Origin: Rhizobium alarense
Lineage (GTDB): Bacteria > Pseudomonadota > Alphaproteobacteria > Rhizobiales > Rhizobiaceae
Length of the DNA: 64,000 nucleotides
NCBI RefSeq assembly: GCF_021555155.1
Contig: NZ_JAKGBU010000017.1
Coordinates: 1-64,000 of the forward strand
Reading direction: 5' to 3'
The position numbers and the translations under genes are program-made. Below are positions 43,600-52,501 of the stretch, piece after piece (position 1 is the first letter of the stretch; every line of letters starts with the position of its first letter). A model generated the notes under the pieces. That model searched no databases and was not told where the DNA came from. It saw nothing but the letters and a program-made list of their open reading frames with translations.

Positions 43600-45261
43600 T
43601 CAGGCGACGGCGCGCTCAGGTTCCACGACGACATGGAGGCGCGAGACGACTTCGTCGAATCGGCGGCGCAGTTCGGCCGGAGAGCCCGCGGTTGCCGCGA
43701 CATAAAAATCCGGCCGGAGCATCACATAGCTTGCGCCGATGCCGTTCAGCCAACGGGCATAGGTGCCTTCCACATCGACCACGTCACTTTCCGTACCCAT
43801 CGAACCGATCCGGACCGTGTGGCCGCCAAGAAGATCGAGAACCTCGCGCTGGCCGACCGACAGCGCGTGCGCCGGATCGGCATCGAGCCCGATCACCATC
43901 CAGCCGAAACCGACGGCTTGGTCGAAGCGATCACGCTTGCCATTCGCCTCGACCACACCCTGGACCGAGAGTTCACCGGCATGGGCGGCATCGCCACACC
44001 AGATGCCGGGGCCGAGCTGGCAGATATCGGTCGGAACGGGCTTGAAGGCGCGCGCCTTGAGCTCGTCCTTCATCCACCGGTCGCGTTCGGCGGCTTCGGC
44101 CGGATCAGCGATACAGATAATGCTGCCAAGTTCCTGGCTGAAATTGATGTAGTGTTTGGCATGCTCGATGCGCTCGGAAGAATAGCTGTCGAGCACGCCA
44201 GCGCCGACACGGCCTTCCAGGATGGCGTTGAGTCGCCAGCCGAGAGCCAGCGCATCGCGAAGGCCGGCACACATGCCCTCGCCTGCAAATGGCGGCATCA
44301 GATGCGCGGCATCCCCGGCAATGGCGCAACGGCCCTTGTTCCAGACCTTGGCCCAGCGCGCCTGGAACCGGTAGACGGCACTGCGTTCGAGGACCGCATT
44401 GTCCGGTGTCAGGCCCCAAGGCTCCAAAAGCTTCCAGGCATTTTCCGGCTTGGTGAGTTCCTCGGGGTTTTCACCCGGCAGCACCATATATTCCCAGCGT
44501 CGCCGCCGCGGGCCGCCGGCGACCGGGCCGGGGCCGCCGGGTACGATCGTGGTCGGCCGCTTCGGATCACAGAGCTGCCACTGCGCCGGCTCGCCTTTGC
44601 GCGAGGCGACGTAATCGAAGCTCGGCAGCATGTCGAGGATCAGCCAGTCGAAGAAATAGCCCTTGTCCTCGTTTTCGATGCCGAGCGCCTGACGCACCAT
44701 GCTGTTGGCGCCATCCGCCCCCACCACATAGCGCGCTCGGATTGTCCGCGTTTCGGTGCTTTGTGCATCCTCCAGCGGGTTGCGCTTGATGCTCAGTGTC
44801 GCGGATTCAGCGTCCTGGTGAAGGTCGACAGCCTCATATCCGCTGAGACGCCTCACCGAGGGAAGTTGCGTGGCAATGTTGGTGAGACGGGATTCGAGCT
44901 CGGGCTGGTTGAACCAGTAGCGGACGCGCCAGCCAGAGGCAGAGGTGCTCTGCCAGTCGAGGATCTGGATGTTTTCGCGGTTGGCGTCTTTCCAGTAATA
45001 GAGTTCGTCATGGTAATTGATCGCCGCATCGTTTTCCGAATCGATACCGAGGCTTGCGAGGATGCGGGCGATCTCATGATCATAGGTGACGGCGCGCGGG
45101 CGGCCATAGGCCTCGCTCCAGCGCTCGATGAGCGTCACCTTCTTTCCCGTATTGCCGAGGATGATTGCCAGAAATGTACCGACCGGGCCACCGCCGACAA
45201 TGGCGACATCGGTATCAAATTCGCCGGCTGCATTCCGGTCGGAATTGGTTTGAAACGTCAC
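43600..45261 (-). CDS. FAD-dependent aromatic monooxygenase, MhpA-like
   Basis: A 553-residue class A flavin monooxygenase: VAIVGGGPVGTFLAIIL near the N-terminus, ERWSEAYGRPRAVTYDHE (the MhpA-like segment), YVVGADGANSMVRQ near 170-185 and IAGDAAHLMPPFAGEGMCAGLRD near 300. The GTG at 45261 has GGGAGA upstream and I use it rather than the open frame to 45351. It resembles 3-(3-hydroxyphenyl)propionate and resorcinol hydroxylases. As first gene of the operon that continues with a maleylacetate reductase and hydroxyquinol dioxygenase, it should form hydroxyquinol. Confidence 0.87.
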   Translation of the reverse strand: MTFQTNSDRNAAGEFDTDVAIVGGGPVGTFLAIILGNTGKKVTLIERWSEAYGRPRAVTYDHEIARILASLGIDSENDAAINYHDELYYWKDANRENIQILDWQSTSASGWRVRYWFNQPELESRLTNIATQLPSVRRLSGYEAVDLHQDAESATLSIKRNPLEDAQSTETRTIRARYVVGADGANSMVRQALGIENEDKGYFFDWLILDMLPSFDYVASRKGEPAQWQLCDPKRPTTIVPGGPGPVAGGPRRRRWEYMVLPGENPEELTKPENAWKLLEPWGLTPDNAVLERSAVYRFQARWAKVWNKGRCAIAGDAAHLMPPFAGEGMCAGLRDALALGWRLNAILEGRVGAGVLDSYSSERIEHAKHYINFSQELGSIICIADPAEAAERDRWMKDELKARAFKPVPTDICQLGPGIWCGDAAHAGELSVQGVVEANGKRDRFDQAVGFGWMVIGLDADPAHALSVGQREVLDLLGGHTVRIGSMGTESDVVDVEGTYARWLNGIGASYVMLRPDFYVAATAGSPAELRRRFDEVVSRLHVVVEPERAVA

Positions 45262-45515
45262 GTTCTTCTCCCTCGTTTGGCGTGGTGATGGCGCATTTCG
45301 CGAAGTCGGTGACAATGCTGCAGCAGGCACCGGCAACGGATCGCCGGACAACAGTCAGCCGTTCCATGGACGCGCTTCTTCGCGGGCACACGGGGTAGCC
45401 GTCAGTTTTTGCTTTTGCTTGACTTGCTTTTGTCGCCGTCTTATGCGGCCGATCTTCAGATCTCGGTTACCCCGATCTTCATGCCTACCTCCCTACTTTC
45501 TCCATCGGATAAATG

Positions 45516-45544
45516 ATCCTATCTCATAACTGAATGATTTTCAA
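45516..45544 (-). promoter_or_regulatory. Candidate promoter of the module D operon in the 514-base divergent gap
   Basis: Read on the minus strand, TTGAAA (45544-45539) and TAGGAT (45521-45516) are separated by 17 bases. The promoter lies about 255 bases before the monooxygenase start, giving a long leader. TATCT and AGATA arms flank the spacer region, which a TetR-type repressor could occupy. The rest of 45262-45775 is AT-rich toward the TetR gene and holds no recognisable gene. Confidence 0.35.
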
Positions 45545-45775
45545 GATAGAGCGTATGTCACTGTTGAGCACAATTCATTCGCACTGCAGCATCGAATTTT
45601 ATCGTTTATTATCATCAGCCTATGAAGCCACAGGCCAATGCACGACAGGAGTTTACGAGTGCTAAGACGATTCTCCTGCAGTGCACTTGATGCTAAAATT
45701 CATGGATGAAATACATTCACTGTTGAACGTCTGTCATTTTTGGCTAAGCTGGAATCGGCAAAATGGGAGATCTTT

Positions 45776-46441
45776 GTGGATAGCGCAGGGAATGAAGGCC
45801 GCGTGGCACGGCGCCAGCGGCGCAACCGCGAGGCCTTGCTCAAGGCTGGACATGAGGTGATTTCCGAAAAGGGCATCGACGCGGCAACGATGATGGAGAT
45901 CGCAGAGCGGGCGGACGTCGCCTCGGGCACGATCTACAATTATTTCAAATCCAAGGATGAGCTTGCGATCGCTGTTCTCGAGTTGGTGATGGAACAGCTG
46001 GCCAGGCGCATCGAAGATGTAACAAACACGTTTGCCGACCCGGCACAGGTCTATGCGTTTGGTATTCGCACGGTTCTAGAAACGGCAACCGGAGACATGC
46101 GTTGGCGACAGCTCTTACATCGCTCGGAAGTCATTGCCGACGCCATATTCCAACGCATGGGTCCCTTTGCCATTCGAGACGTGCAAAACGCAACCTCAGC
46201 CGGACGCTTTTCGACTCCCGATCCTGATCTCACATGGCGGATGAGCTGCTTTGCGATCGTCGGCGTCTCGCTGGCGATCACAAAGGACGAGCTGCCGGCT
46301 TCCGTGATCGACGAGACCGTCGTGCGTCTCCTTTGCATGGCCGGCATGAGCGAGACGGATTCGCGCGAACTCGCCTCGCGTCCACGTCCTTCCCTGCCCC
46401 CCGAAGCCGCGCCGAACTGGAGCAAAGCAAAGGCGCGTTGA
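45776..46441 (+). CDS. TetR-family transcriptional regulator, module D
   Basis: A 221-residue TetR regulator. RRNREALLKAGHEVISEKGIDAATMMEIAERADVASGTIYNYFKSKDELAIAVLE is the complete DNA-binding block at about residues 13-67. I chose the GTG at 45776 because GGGAG lies 6-7 bases upstream; a TTG at 45740 is in frame without such support. It is divergent from the module D operon, which it likely represses until an aromatic ligand binds the helical C-terminal domain. Confidence 0.87.
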   Translation: MDSAGNEGRVARRQRRNREALLKAGHEVISEKGIDAATMMEIAERADVASGTIYNYFKSKDELAIAVLELVMEQLARRIEDVTNTFADPAQVYAFGIRTVLETATGDMRWRQLLHRSEVIADAIFQRMGPFAIRDVQNATSAGRFSTPDPDLTWRMSCFAIVGVSLAITKDELPASVIDETVVRLLCMAGMSETDSRELASRPRPSLPPEAAPNWSKAKAR

Positions 46442-46906
46442 ACTACAAGGCATTTCGCGCTCATTGTCGAAGATCAAGGATCGGCGATATCCGCAAGCAA
46501 GCTGGCTCTGATATTCCGAGGTCGTGATTTCGCCGAAGCTCTGAACAACTAATGAAAGATGGGCGAGTGATCTCCAGCAGAAATTCGCAGCGGAACGCGT
46601 TACAGCCTTCCATGAGTTTGGCTCAACCGGGAGCCTATCGGCATCACCTGAACCAAGCTTTGAGCCACACGCCTTCATCGAAATCGAACAGATGACCTAG
46701 CCGGCGGTCTTGATGAGATTGGAGCTGGCGCCTCCGTTATTGGAAGTCATTGATTCGGCACGGCAAATGAGCGAAGCTGTGTTACCTGCGCCTCGCAGTC
46801 TTCCAATGGACCGACCTTGTCCTCGCAACCCAAGCATTGGCGATCGTATCGCTTCGGTACCTTCCGTTGACGCGGCGCCAACACTCCGACGGCTTCAGCG
46901 TGAGCT
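46442..46906. other. 465-base junction between the catabolic region and the trb operon
   Basis: The TetR gene and trbI converge here. There is no recognised gene. One plus-strand frame is open from 46545 to a TAG at 46698-46700 (about 51 codons, with FAAERVTAFHEFGSTGSLS inside) but has no upstream start; it could be the eroded 3' end of a lost gene. In related plasmids traR and traM can follow trbI, but I see neither. Confidence 0.35.
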
Positions 46907-48223
46907 TTAGTCTCGAAATGCATTCGGAAACACGATGTCCTGATCAACGAGGATGTTGAACTTGTATCCCGGTCGGATTTCCAGTGTCGGCTGGACGTTG
47001 AGGTTGCGGCTGATGGTTTGTTCTGCAACGCGGCCGAAGCTCTCCGCAAAATTCCGCCTTGCCGCATCGGAAGCCGTTTCCTGCGTGGCAAGCGTCGAGC
47101 TTTCCGGCAAGGAAGCGTCGACCCCTGTTCCAATGAGCGCGATCAGCGCCGCCGAGCCGAATGTTCTCCAATAGTGATTGTTCACCTTGTCGTGGAAACC
47201 GCCATACCCTTGCGCATCGGTTCCTGCCATGCCGCCAATCTGCAGCGTTGAGCCGTTCGGGAAGATGATATCCGTCCACGCGACGAGGACACGGCTTTGG
47301 CCGAACGAGACCTTGCTGTCATAGCGGCCGAAGAGCTTCGTTCCCTGCGGGATCAGCAGACGATGCCCTGTCACACTGTCATAGACGTTCTGGCTAACCT
47401 GGGCGGTGATGCGGCCGGGCAGGTCCGAATTGATGCCTGATATCAGCGTCGCCGGGATGACCGAACCGCGTTTCAGTTCAAAGGGTGACTGCTGCGGCAC
47501 AACGCGGTTGGGGAGATATCCGAGGTCCTTGAGATCGGCGTTGAAGAAATCCTCCTTGGAGGACTGTCCGTTCGGATCGATATTTTGCCCGCCGATACCC
47601 GCCCGCAACGCGGCGGCATAGAGATCAGAGTTGGCTCCGGCGATTGTTGATGATGGACTGTTTGTCGTAGTTTCGGCCGAGGTGGTTTCGTCTGCTCTCG
47701 CCTCCAGTTTGCTGCGGTCGATGGCAAGCGGCGCGTCATAGGCCGCGTCGTTCGCCTGTAGGCGCGCCATGCGCTGTCGATGCCGCTCGCGCAGATATTG
47801 CTCCCTCTGCTCGCGCTCGAGGCGGGCGCGCCAGACCTCTTCGGATTCCAGCTCCTGCCCGCGCTGCTGCCCCTCACGTTCTCCCGGCTGCGGCGTGAAG
47901 GGATTGTCCACCTTTTCTCCGTCCTGTTTTGTCTCGACAGGTATCGGCTGGAACGTCGTCTGCTGCTGCGGCTCTCCGATGATGCCGTCCGTCACACCGC
48001 GCTTGATCTGGTCGGCGAAGGTAGAAGCGGGATTGCCCGAGCTCGTTTCCGGACCGGTGTCCTTTCCGAAGTAGAGACCACGCGAGGCGAGCCCATAAAA
48101 GATCACGCCAAGAAAGGCGACCAGCAGCACGATCACCACGATAATCGGCAGGCGATTGATCCGCTTGATGCCGGCTTCCGCTTCGGCATTCGCAGCGCCA
48201 CCAAGCTTGAGGGATTGTACCAT
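46907..48223 (-). CDS. trbI: Conjugal transfer protein TrbI (VirB10 homolog)
   Basis: A 438-residue envelope-spanning protein. A short cytoplasmic tail is followed by one transmembrane helix (LPIIVVIVLLVAFLGVIFYG, about residues 26-45), a charged and proline-containing linker, and the C-terminal VirB10/TrbI beta-barrel domain with RGSVIPATLISGINSDLPG, VTGHRLLIPQGTKLFGRYD and PGYKFNILVDQDIVFP. It is the last gene of the trb operon and links inner and outer membrane parts of the mating channel. Confidence 0.94.
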   Translation of the reverse strand: MVQSLKLGGAANAEAEAGIKRINRLPIIVVIVLLVAFLGVIFYGLASRGLYFGKDTGPETSSGNPASTFADQIKRGVTDGIIGEPQQQTTFQPIPVETKQDGEKVDNPFTPQPGEREGQQRGQELESEEVWRARLEREQREQYLRERHRQRMARLQANDAAYDAPLAIDRSKLEARADETTSAETTTNSPSSTIAGANSDLYAAALRAGIGGQNIDPNGQSSKEDFFNADLKDLGYLPNRVVPQQSPFELKRGSVIPATLISGINSDLPGRITAQVSQNVYDSVTGHRLLIPQGTKLFGRYDSKVSFGQSRVLVAWTDIIFPNGSTLQIGGMAGTDAQGYGGFHDKVNNHYWRTFGSAALIALIGTGVDASLPESSTLATQETASDAARRNFAESFGRVAEQTISRNLNVQPTLEIRPGYKFNILVDQDIVFPNAFRD

Positions 48224-48234
48224 GATCCTCTCCC

Positions 48235-48708
48235 TCAGCCGCGCCGCATCAGCGAGAGCGCGCTCGCCGGCGTCGCGCCACCCGGCGTCACGTTATAGGC
48301 CCGACCCAGTTCGACGTTATCGGTCGAAAGACGCACCAGAACCTGGCCATCGAAGGGCAAAACGACATAGGCGAGCGGGATGACCTTCGTACCGCTGTCC
48401 GTCTTCTGATCGGCGACGACGGCATAACCCCAGCCTTTCAGCGCCGCCTCCAGCGCCTGCCCGAAGGGCGAGGTGTCCGGTATGAGGGTAACCGTCGCCT
48501 TGCCGGGTCCGATCTGCTCGGCAAGGCGGCTGACCATATCGCCGGCAATGGCGCTTGCAGCCGGGCCGGAGATATCCGGCGGCGCGTTGCTGGCGACGAG
48601 ACCATCAGTCCCCATCGACTGGCATCCGGAAAGGAGGATGGTGAGGGTGAAGGCTGTGGCAAGGGCGCGGATGGGGCGCAAGAGGAGATAAAGCGGAAAG
48701 GTTCGCAT
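48235..48708 (-). CDS. trbH: Conjugal transfer lipoprotein TrbH
   Basis: A 157-residue lipoprotein. The signal sequence ends in the lipobox LLSGC, so the cysteine near residue 30 should be lipidated. The rest is a small periplasmic domain. The ATG at 48708 shares bases with the trbG stop, and trbI follows 11 bases later; the position between trbG and trbI identifies it as TrbH, consistent with its size. It probably stabilises the channel at the outer membrane. Confidence 0.88.
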   Translation of the reverse strand: MRTFPLYLLLRPIRALATAFTLTILLSGCQSMGTDGLVASNAPPDISGPAASAIAGDMVSRLAEQIGPGKATVTLIPDTSPFGQALEAALKGWGYAVVADQKTDSGTKVIPLAYVVLPFDGQVLVRLSTDNVELGRAYNVTPGGATPASALSLMRRG

Positions 48709-49574
48709 CACCGCCCTCCCCTTCTGATCGTCACTTTTTCCTGTTTCCAGCCGACGCCCGAGACCAGCACCGCGCGATCAATGTGATAATCGACCACCAT
48801 CATGTCGTTCTTCATGCGGTAGTTGACGATCCGGTTCTCGCCGCCCGACGTGACGAAGAGCACCGGAGCATCCTGGCCGGAGATCGAGCGCGGGAACTGG
48901 ATGTAGGTTTTCAGACCGTCGGAATAGACCCGTGTCGGCCGCCAGCCGGCTCTGCCCGAGACCGAATAGGAGAAGTTCAACTGCTCGGCTGGCACGCCGG
49001 CTCCGGGGATCATGCTTGCCTCAAGCCGGGCATTGATGTCGGCGAGCTTAGCCGAGACGTCCTCCGGATACTCGAATCCAACGCGGGCCATATATTGCGT
49101 GGCATGGGACTTGAGCTGGATATGATAGGTCCGCCGCGATGTCGTCACCACCATCGAGGTGACGAGACCCGGCTCCGACGGTTTGACGATTAGGTGGATC
49201 GCCTGGCCGCCCGCCGCCCCTGATGTGGCCGGTTCGACCTTCCAGCGCACCGTGTCGCCGACCAGCACGTCGCGAACGACCTCGCCTCCCTGAAGTTCGA
49301 TGTCGCAGACCTGCAGCGGTGAGCAGACGACCGACGGCTGCACCTCGCCAAAAAGAAAAATCACCTTGCCGTCGGCTCCCTTGGTCACAAGACCACGCGA
49401 TCCGCGCCACTGGCCGGAGATGCCCATGCCCTTTGCCTCATTGGCGGTGACGCCGTCGGCCGCAACGACATCGAGAGGTGCAAGGATGGAGAACGCCAGC
49501 GCCGCTGATATGATGGCACCGGCAGTCAGCATGGCCGAATAATTCTCAAGTCGGATATTCATGTTCGGGGCCAT
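48708..49574 (-). CDS. trbG: Conjugal transfer protein TrbG (VirB9 homolog)
   Basis: A 288-residue periplasmic protein with an N-terminal hydrophobic segment ([15 protein letters not shown]) and cleavage near VVAAD. The VirB9/CagX domain is seen as [25 protein letters not shown], then [10 protein letters not shown] and [17 protein letters not shown]. The ATG at 49574 gives the family length; 49562 is an alternative start. It pairs with TrbI and TrbH in the outer-membrane core. Confidence 0.92.
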   Translation of the reverse strand: MAPNMNIRLENYSAMLTAGAIISAALAFSILAPLDVVAADGVTANEAKGMGISGQWRGSRGLVTKGADGKVIFLFGEVQPSVVCSPLQVCDIELQGGEVVRDVLVGDTVRWKVEPATSGAAGGQAIHLIVKPSEPGLVTSMVVTTSRRTYHIQLKSHATQYMARVGFEYPEDVSAKLADINARLEASMIPGAGVPAEQLNFSYSVSGRAGWRPTRVYSDGLKTYIQFPRSISGQDAPVLFVTSGGENRIVNYRMKNDMMVVDYHIDRAVLVSGVGWKQEKVTIRRGGR

Positions 49575-49579
49575 GCCTT

Positions 49580-50257
49580 TCAAAGCTGCGCTGTCCAGTC
49601 GAAATCGCGGAGATAGAGACCGATGGGGTTGAGACGGATGACGCCCTCGTCCTGCGGCGGGGTGAGGGTTACGGTAGCGATGCCGCGAAAACGGCGCGTG
49701 GCCGTCTCCTTGCCGCGGCGGTCGCGCTCGAACTCGGTCCAGTCGACCTGATAGGACTGGTTCGATCGTGCGACGATGTTGTTGACCTCGACCGCCACCG
49801 TCGCGGTCTTCGCCTTTTCGAAGGGAGAATTGGAACGGAACCAGGCATTGACCTTCTCGGTCGCCGGGTCCGAGGTGCGCAACAGCGCATAGGTCCGGTC
49901 GATATATTGCTTCTGCACGACCGCATCCGGTGTCACGCTGCGGAAGTTCGAGACGAAGCTGCCGAGCGTGGCGCGCACCACACGCGGGTCGGCATATTCG
50001 ATCTGCTGCGGGAAGCCGGCATTGGAGGCCGTGCCGAGCTTGTCGACCTCGACGATATAGGGAACGAGCTTCACCTGCGTGCTCTGGTAAAGAGCGTAGC
50101 CGAAGCCGATCACGGCCATCACCATGCCGGTGATACCGACAATGCGCCAGGCCGCGGCTGCTCTCACATAGGAGCCGTAACGCTCGTTCCATTCGTTGCG
50201 CGCGGCGAGATAAGGATTGGCAATATGGGGATTATTTGGCGGATTGCGTCCGGTCAT
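49580..50257 (-). CDS. trbF: Conjugal transfer protein TrbF (VirB8 homolog)
   Basis: A 225-residue inner-membrane protein: about 40 cytoplasmic residues, one transmembrane helix ([21 protein letters not shown]) and a periplasmic NTF2-like VirB8 domain with [14 protein letters not shown] and the [14 protein letters not shown] segment. It lies 17 bases after trbL. It nucleates the secretion channel. Confidence 0.93.
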   Translation of the reverse strand: MTGRNPPNNPHIANPYLAARNEWNERYGSYVRAAAAWRIVGITGMVMAVIGFGYALYQSTQVKLVPYIVEVDKLGTASNAGFPQQIEYADPRVVRATLGSFVSNFRSVTPDAVVQKQYIDRTYALLRTSDPATEKVNAWFRSNSPFEKAKTATVAVEVNNIVARSNQSYQVDWTEFERDRRGKETATRRFRGIATVTLTPPQDEGVIRLNPIGLYLRDFDWTAQL

Positions 50258-50274
50258 GGGGGGTCAGCCTCCAG

Positions 50275-51471
50275 CTATTTGTTCTCGTTGATGGGCGGGG
50301 GCGGAGGTAGCGGCGTGGGCCGGTTCGACTGACGCGTCTGGTCGAGCTTGGCGTTAGCAAGGCCGAGCAGCGATCCGGCATAGGCGCCGGGTGAGGCTAT
50401 CGCCTTTTCCTTTGCCGCCGATCCGGCAGCGTGAGCAGCACTACCGATCCCCGATGCCATGCCGCGAAGTGCCGCGCCGGCCATCGAAGAGCCCCCTGCC
50501 CTGGCCGAGCTGGCCGTCTGCGCTCCTTTCGTTGCGGCACTCGCGCCAAGGAAAGCGCCGCCGGCCGCGAATGTCGCGGCCTGGCCGCCATGACGGATCG
50601 CTTCCATGCCGCCGGCAATCGAGGCGCCCTGAACCACACCCTGCAGGATCGGCGGCACATACATGGCGATGACGAAGACCACGACCGAGATGCCGGCGAT
50701 GGCAAGTGTGGTGATGAACTGCTCGGAGGTCGCCGTCGGCGCCTCGGCCAAGCCTAGCAGGATGTCCGAGCCGATCTTGGCGATCATCACCAGCGCCATC
50801 AGCTTCATGCCGACGGAGAAGGCGTAGACCAGATATTTGACCGCGAAGTCCTTGGTGAAGGACGAGCCGCCGAGACCGAGCATGATCATGCCGGCGAGCA
50901 GGCCGACATACATTTCGACCATCACGGCAACGAAGATCGCTGCGACGAGTGAAAACGACACGACCACGACCACCATGGCGAAGACTGCGGCGATCGCCAG
51001 CGCATTGTCTTCCCAAAGCCCGAACTTTGCCTGTTCGGACATCTTGGTCGCGACCCGGATGCCCGCGTCGAAGATGTTTGCGGGCGACGCCGAGCCGCCG
51101 CCGGCGCCGATCTGATAGAGGCTGTCGACCACGGCCTTCGCGAAGGTCGGTCCCTGGTCGAGGATGAAGGCGAAGAGGCCGATGAACATGATCCGCCGGA
51201 CGAGTTCGGCGAACCAGCTATCGAGCGAGGCGGCATTGATCGCCAGCCACACGGCGGCGATCCCGACCTCGATGCCGGCAAGGATCCAGAACAGCGAACG
51301 CGCCGCGTTCAACACCGTCGTCTCCCAGCCTTTCGCGGCGGTGACGACGGAGTTTTCGAGCGTGGTCAGGACGGAACCCTGCTGTGCGAATGCAGGTGCA
51401 CTCGCCAACAGGACGAGCCCAATTGCAATGAACACGAGCTCCAGCTTCCGGGAGGGACGGACGATCACCAT
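50275..51471 (-). CDS. trbL: Conjugal transfer protein TrbL (VirB6-like)
   Basis: A 398-residue polytopic membrane protein. It has an N-terminal signal-like helix ending in AFAQ, about six further hydrophobic segments between residues 45 and 270, and a Gly/Ala/Ser-rich C-terminal tail that ends in a proline-rich stretch. The length and order match TrbL. The ATG at 51471 overlaps the trbK stop by 7 bases and has GGAGATG upstream. It forms the inner-membrane channel. Confidence 0.93.
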   Translation of the reverse strand: MVIVRPSRKLELVFIAIGLVLLASAPAFAQQGSVLTTLENSVVTAAKGWETTVLNAARSLFWILAGIEVGIAAVWLAINAASLDSWFAELVRRIMFIGLFAFILDQGPTFAKAVVDSLYQIGAGGGSASPANIFDAGIRVATKMSEQAKFGLWEDNALAIAAVFAMVVVVVSFSLVAAIFVAVMVEMYVGLLAGMIMLGLGGSSFTKDFAVKYLVYAFSVGMKLMALVMIAKIGSDILLGLAEAPTATSEQFITTLAIAGISVVVFVIAMYVPPILQGVVQGASIAGGMEAIRHGGQAATFAAGGAFLGASAATKGAQTASSARAGGSSMAGAALRGMASGIGSAAHAAGSAAKEKAIASPGAYAGSLLGLANAKLDQTRQSNRPTPLPPPPPINENK

Positions 51472-51695
51472 CGCGGTTTCATCTCCTGGCCGCCACGGAC
51501 GTCGCGGTCCGGATCGCCGCTGAAGAACTTTTCGCGATGCTCGCGGCGCTGGGTATCGGAGGCAGGTTGCGTAGCGGTAGCGCCCGACCCGGACATGGGT
51601 ACTGGACTTGGCTGGACCACGTTCCAGGTGACGACGCCGGCACTGAGTGCGGCGATGCCCGCCAAGACGAGGATGATAATCAGACGCGGGCTCAC
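51465..51695 (-). CDS. trbK: Entry exclusion protein TrbK
   Basis: A 76-residue protein, the normal TrbK size, with one N-terminal hydrophobic helix (LIIILVLAGIAALSAGVVTW) and a polar tail. TrbK proteins block redundant entry of related plasmids. Its last 25 or so residues, ending RGGQEMKPRW, closely resemble the end of TrbJ, encoded just upstream, which ends RGGQTMEPRW. It overlaps trbJ by 4 bases and trbL by 7. No lipobox cysteine is seen, unlike TrbK of IncP plasmids. Confidence 0.88.
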   Translation of the reverse strand: MSPRLIIILVLAGIAALSAGVVTWNVVQPSPVPMSGSGATATQPASDTQRREHREKFFSGDPDRDVRGGQEMKPRW

Positions 51696-52501
51696 CAGCG
51701 GGGCTCCATGGTCTGGCCGCCGCGGATGTCACGCTCGGTCGCACTGAAAAATTGTTCACGGCGCGCCTGGGCCAGATCCTTTTGGGCCTGCTCGGACTGG
51801 AACCACGTGCCCATCATGGTCATCTGTTGGGAGACGAGGCCGCGCAGCTTCTGCATCTGCGCGACCTGCTGTGCGGCGATCTGGTGCCCGACCTGCAGCG
51901 CCTTCATCTGGCCGTCGGCCGATTCCGACATCGAGCGCAGCGACGACATTGTGCTTTCCTCGCTCGAGAACTGGTCGGCCGTCAGGTTCGCCGCCTTCAG
52001 TGTTCCGGCGATCGTATCGCGGTTGGTATCCGACCAGTTCTGGTAGGTCGTGGAGAAGCTCGCCCCGTCAGGCAGATTGCTCTTCATCTCGGCAAAGCTC
52101 TGGAAGCGCTGTTTGAGCACATCGTCGATATTGCCCATCGAGAAGGCGACGCCTTGCCCCTGGGCGACGACGTTTTGCAGGCTATTCAGGTCGCTTTCGA
52201 CCTGCCCCCAGATATGGTTCGGCAACTGCGCCGTGTTTTGCAGGAGGTTGTTGTAGATGTTGAGCTGGTTCTGGATCTGCTCGGCAAGCTGGGAGATCTG
52301 GGTGATCTGGTTGTTCACCTGCTCCGCCGACTTGCCGACCAGCGAGACGAGCTCGGCATTGTTGGCGAGCTGCGTCCATTCGGTCGCTTGGCCTGTCACG
52401 CCACCGGCCTGAGCGGGAACTGGTAGTACAGCCGGGAGAATGATCAACGCGATGACGGCGGTGCGTGCCACCCTATTCGACCGGGAAGAGTGTTTCGGCA
52501 T
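51692..52501 (-). CDS. trbJ: Conjugal transfer protein TrbJ (VirB5-like)
   Basis: A 269-residue secreted protein. The signal peptide ends near PAQAGG (residue 33), and the mature part is helical and glutamine-rich (VNNQITQISQLAEQIQNQLN), as in VirB5/TrbJ minor pilin proteins. The ATG at 52501 follows an AAAGGGGAAT site and lies 29 bases inside trbE; the frame to 52549 is not supported. The C-terminal tail REQFFSATERDIRGGQ and following MEPRW is shared with TrbK. Confidence 0.92.
   Translation of the reverse strand: MPKHSSRSNRVARTAVIALIILPAVLPVPAQAGGVTGQATEWTQLANNAELVSLVGKSAEQVNNQITQISQLAEQIQNQLNIYNNLLQNTAQLPNHIWGQVESDLNSLQNVVAQGQGVAFSMGNIDDVLKQRFQSFAEMKSNLPDGASFSTTYQNWSDTNRDTIAGTLKAANLTADQFSSEESTMSSLRSMSESADGQMKALQVGHQIAAQQVAQMQKLRGLVSQQMTMMGTWFQSEQAQKDLAQARREQFFSATERDIRGGQTMEPRW

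Noticed and set aside
48708-50192. A 494-residue protein from the longest frame through trbG
   Set aside because: The N-terminal 200 residues are an out-of-frame shadow of trbF with arginine-rich, low-plausibility sequence; the TrbG family starts at about 49574.
50275-51759. A longer TrbL starting at 51759
   Set aside because: The extra residues are antisense-like read-through of trbK; the ATG at 51471 has a ribosome site and gives the normal TrbL length.
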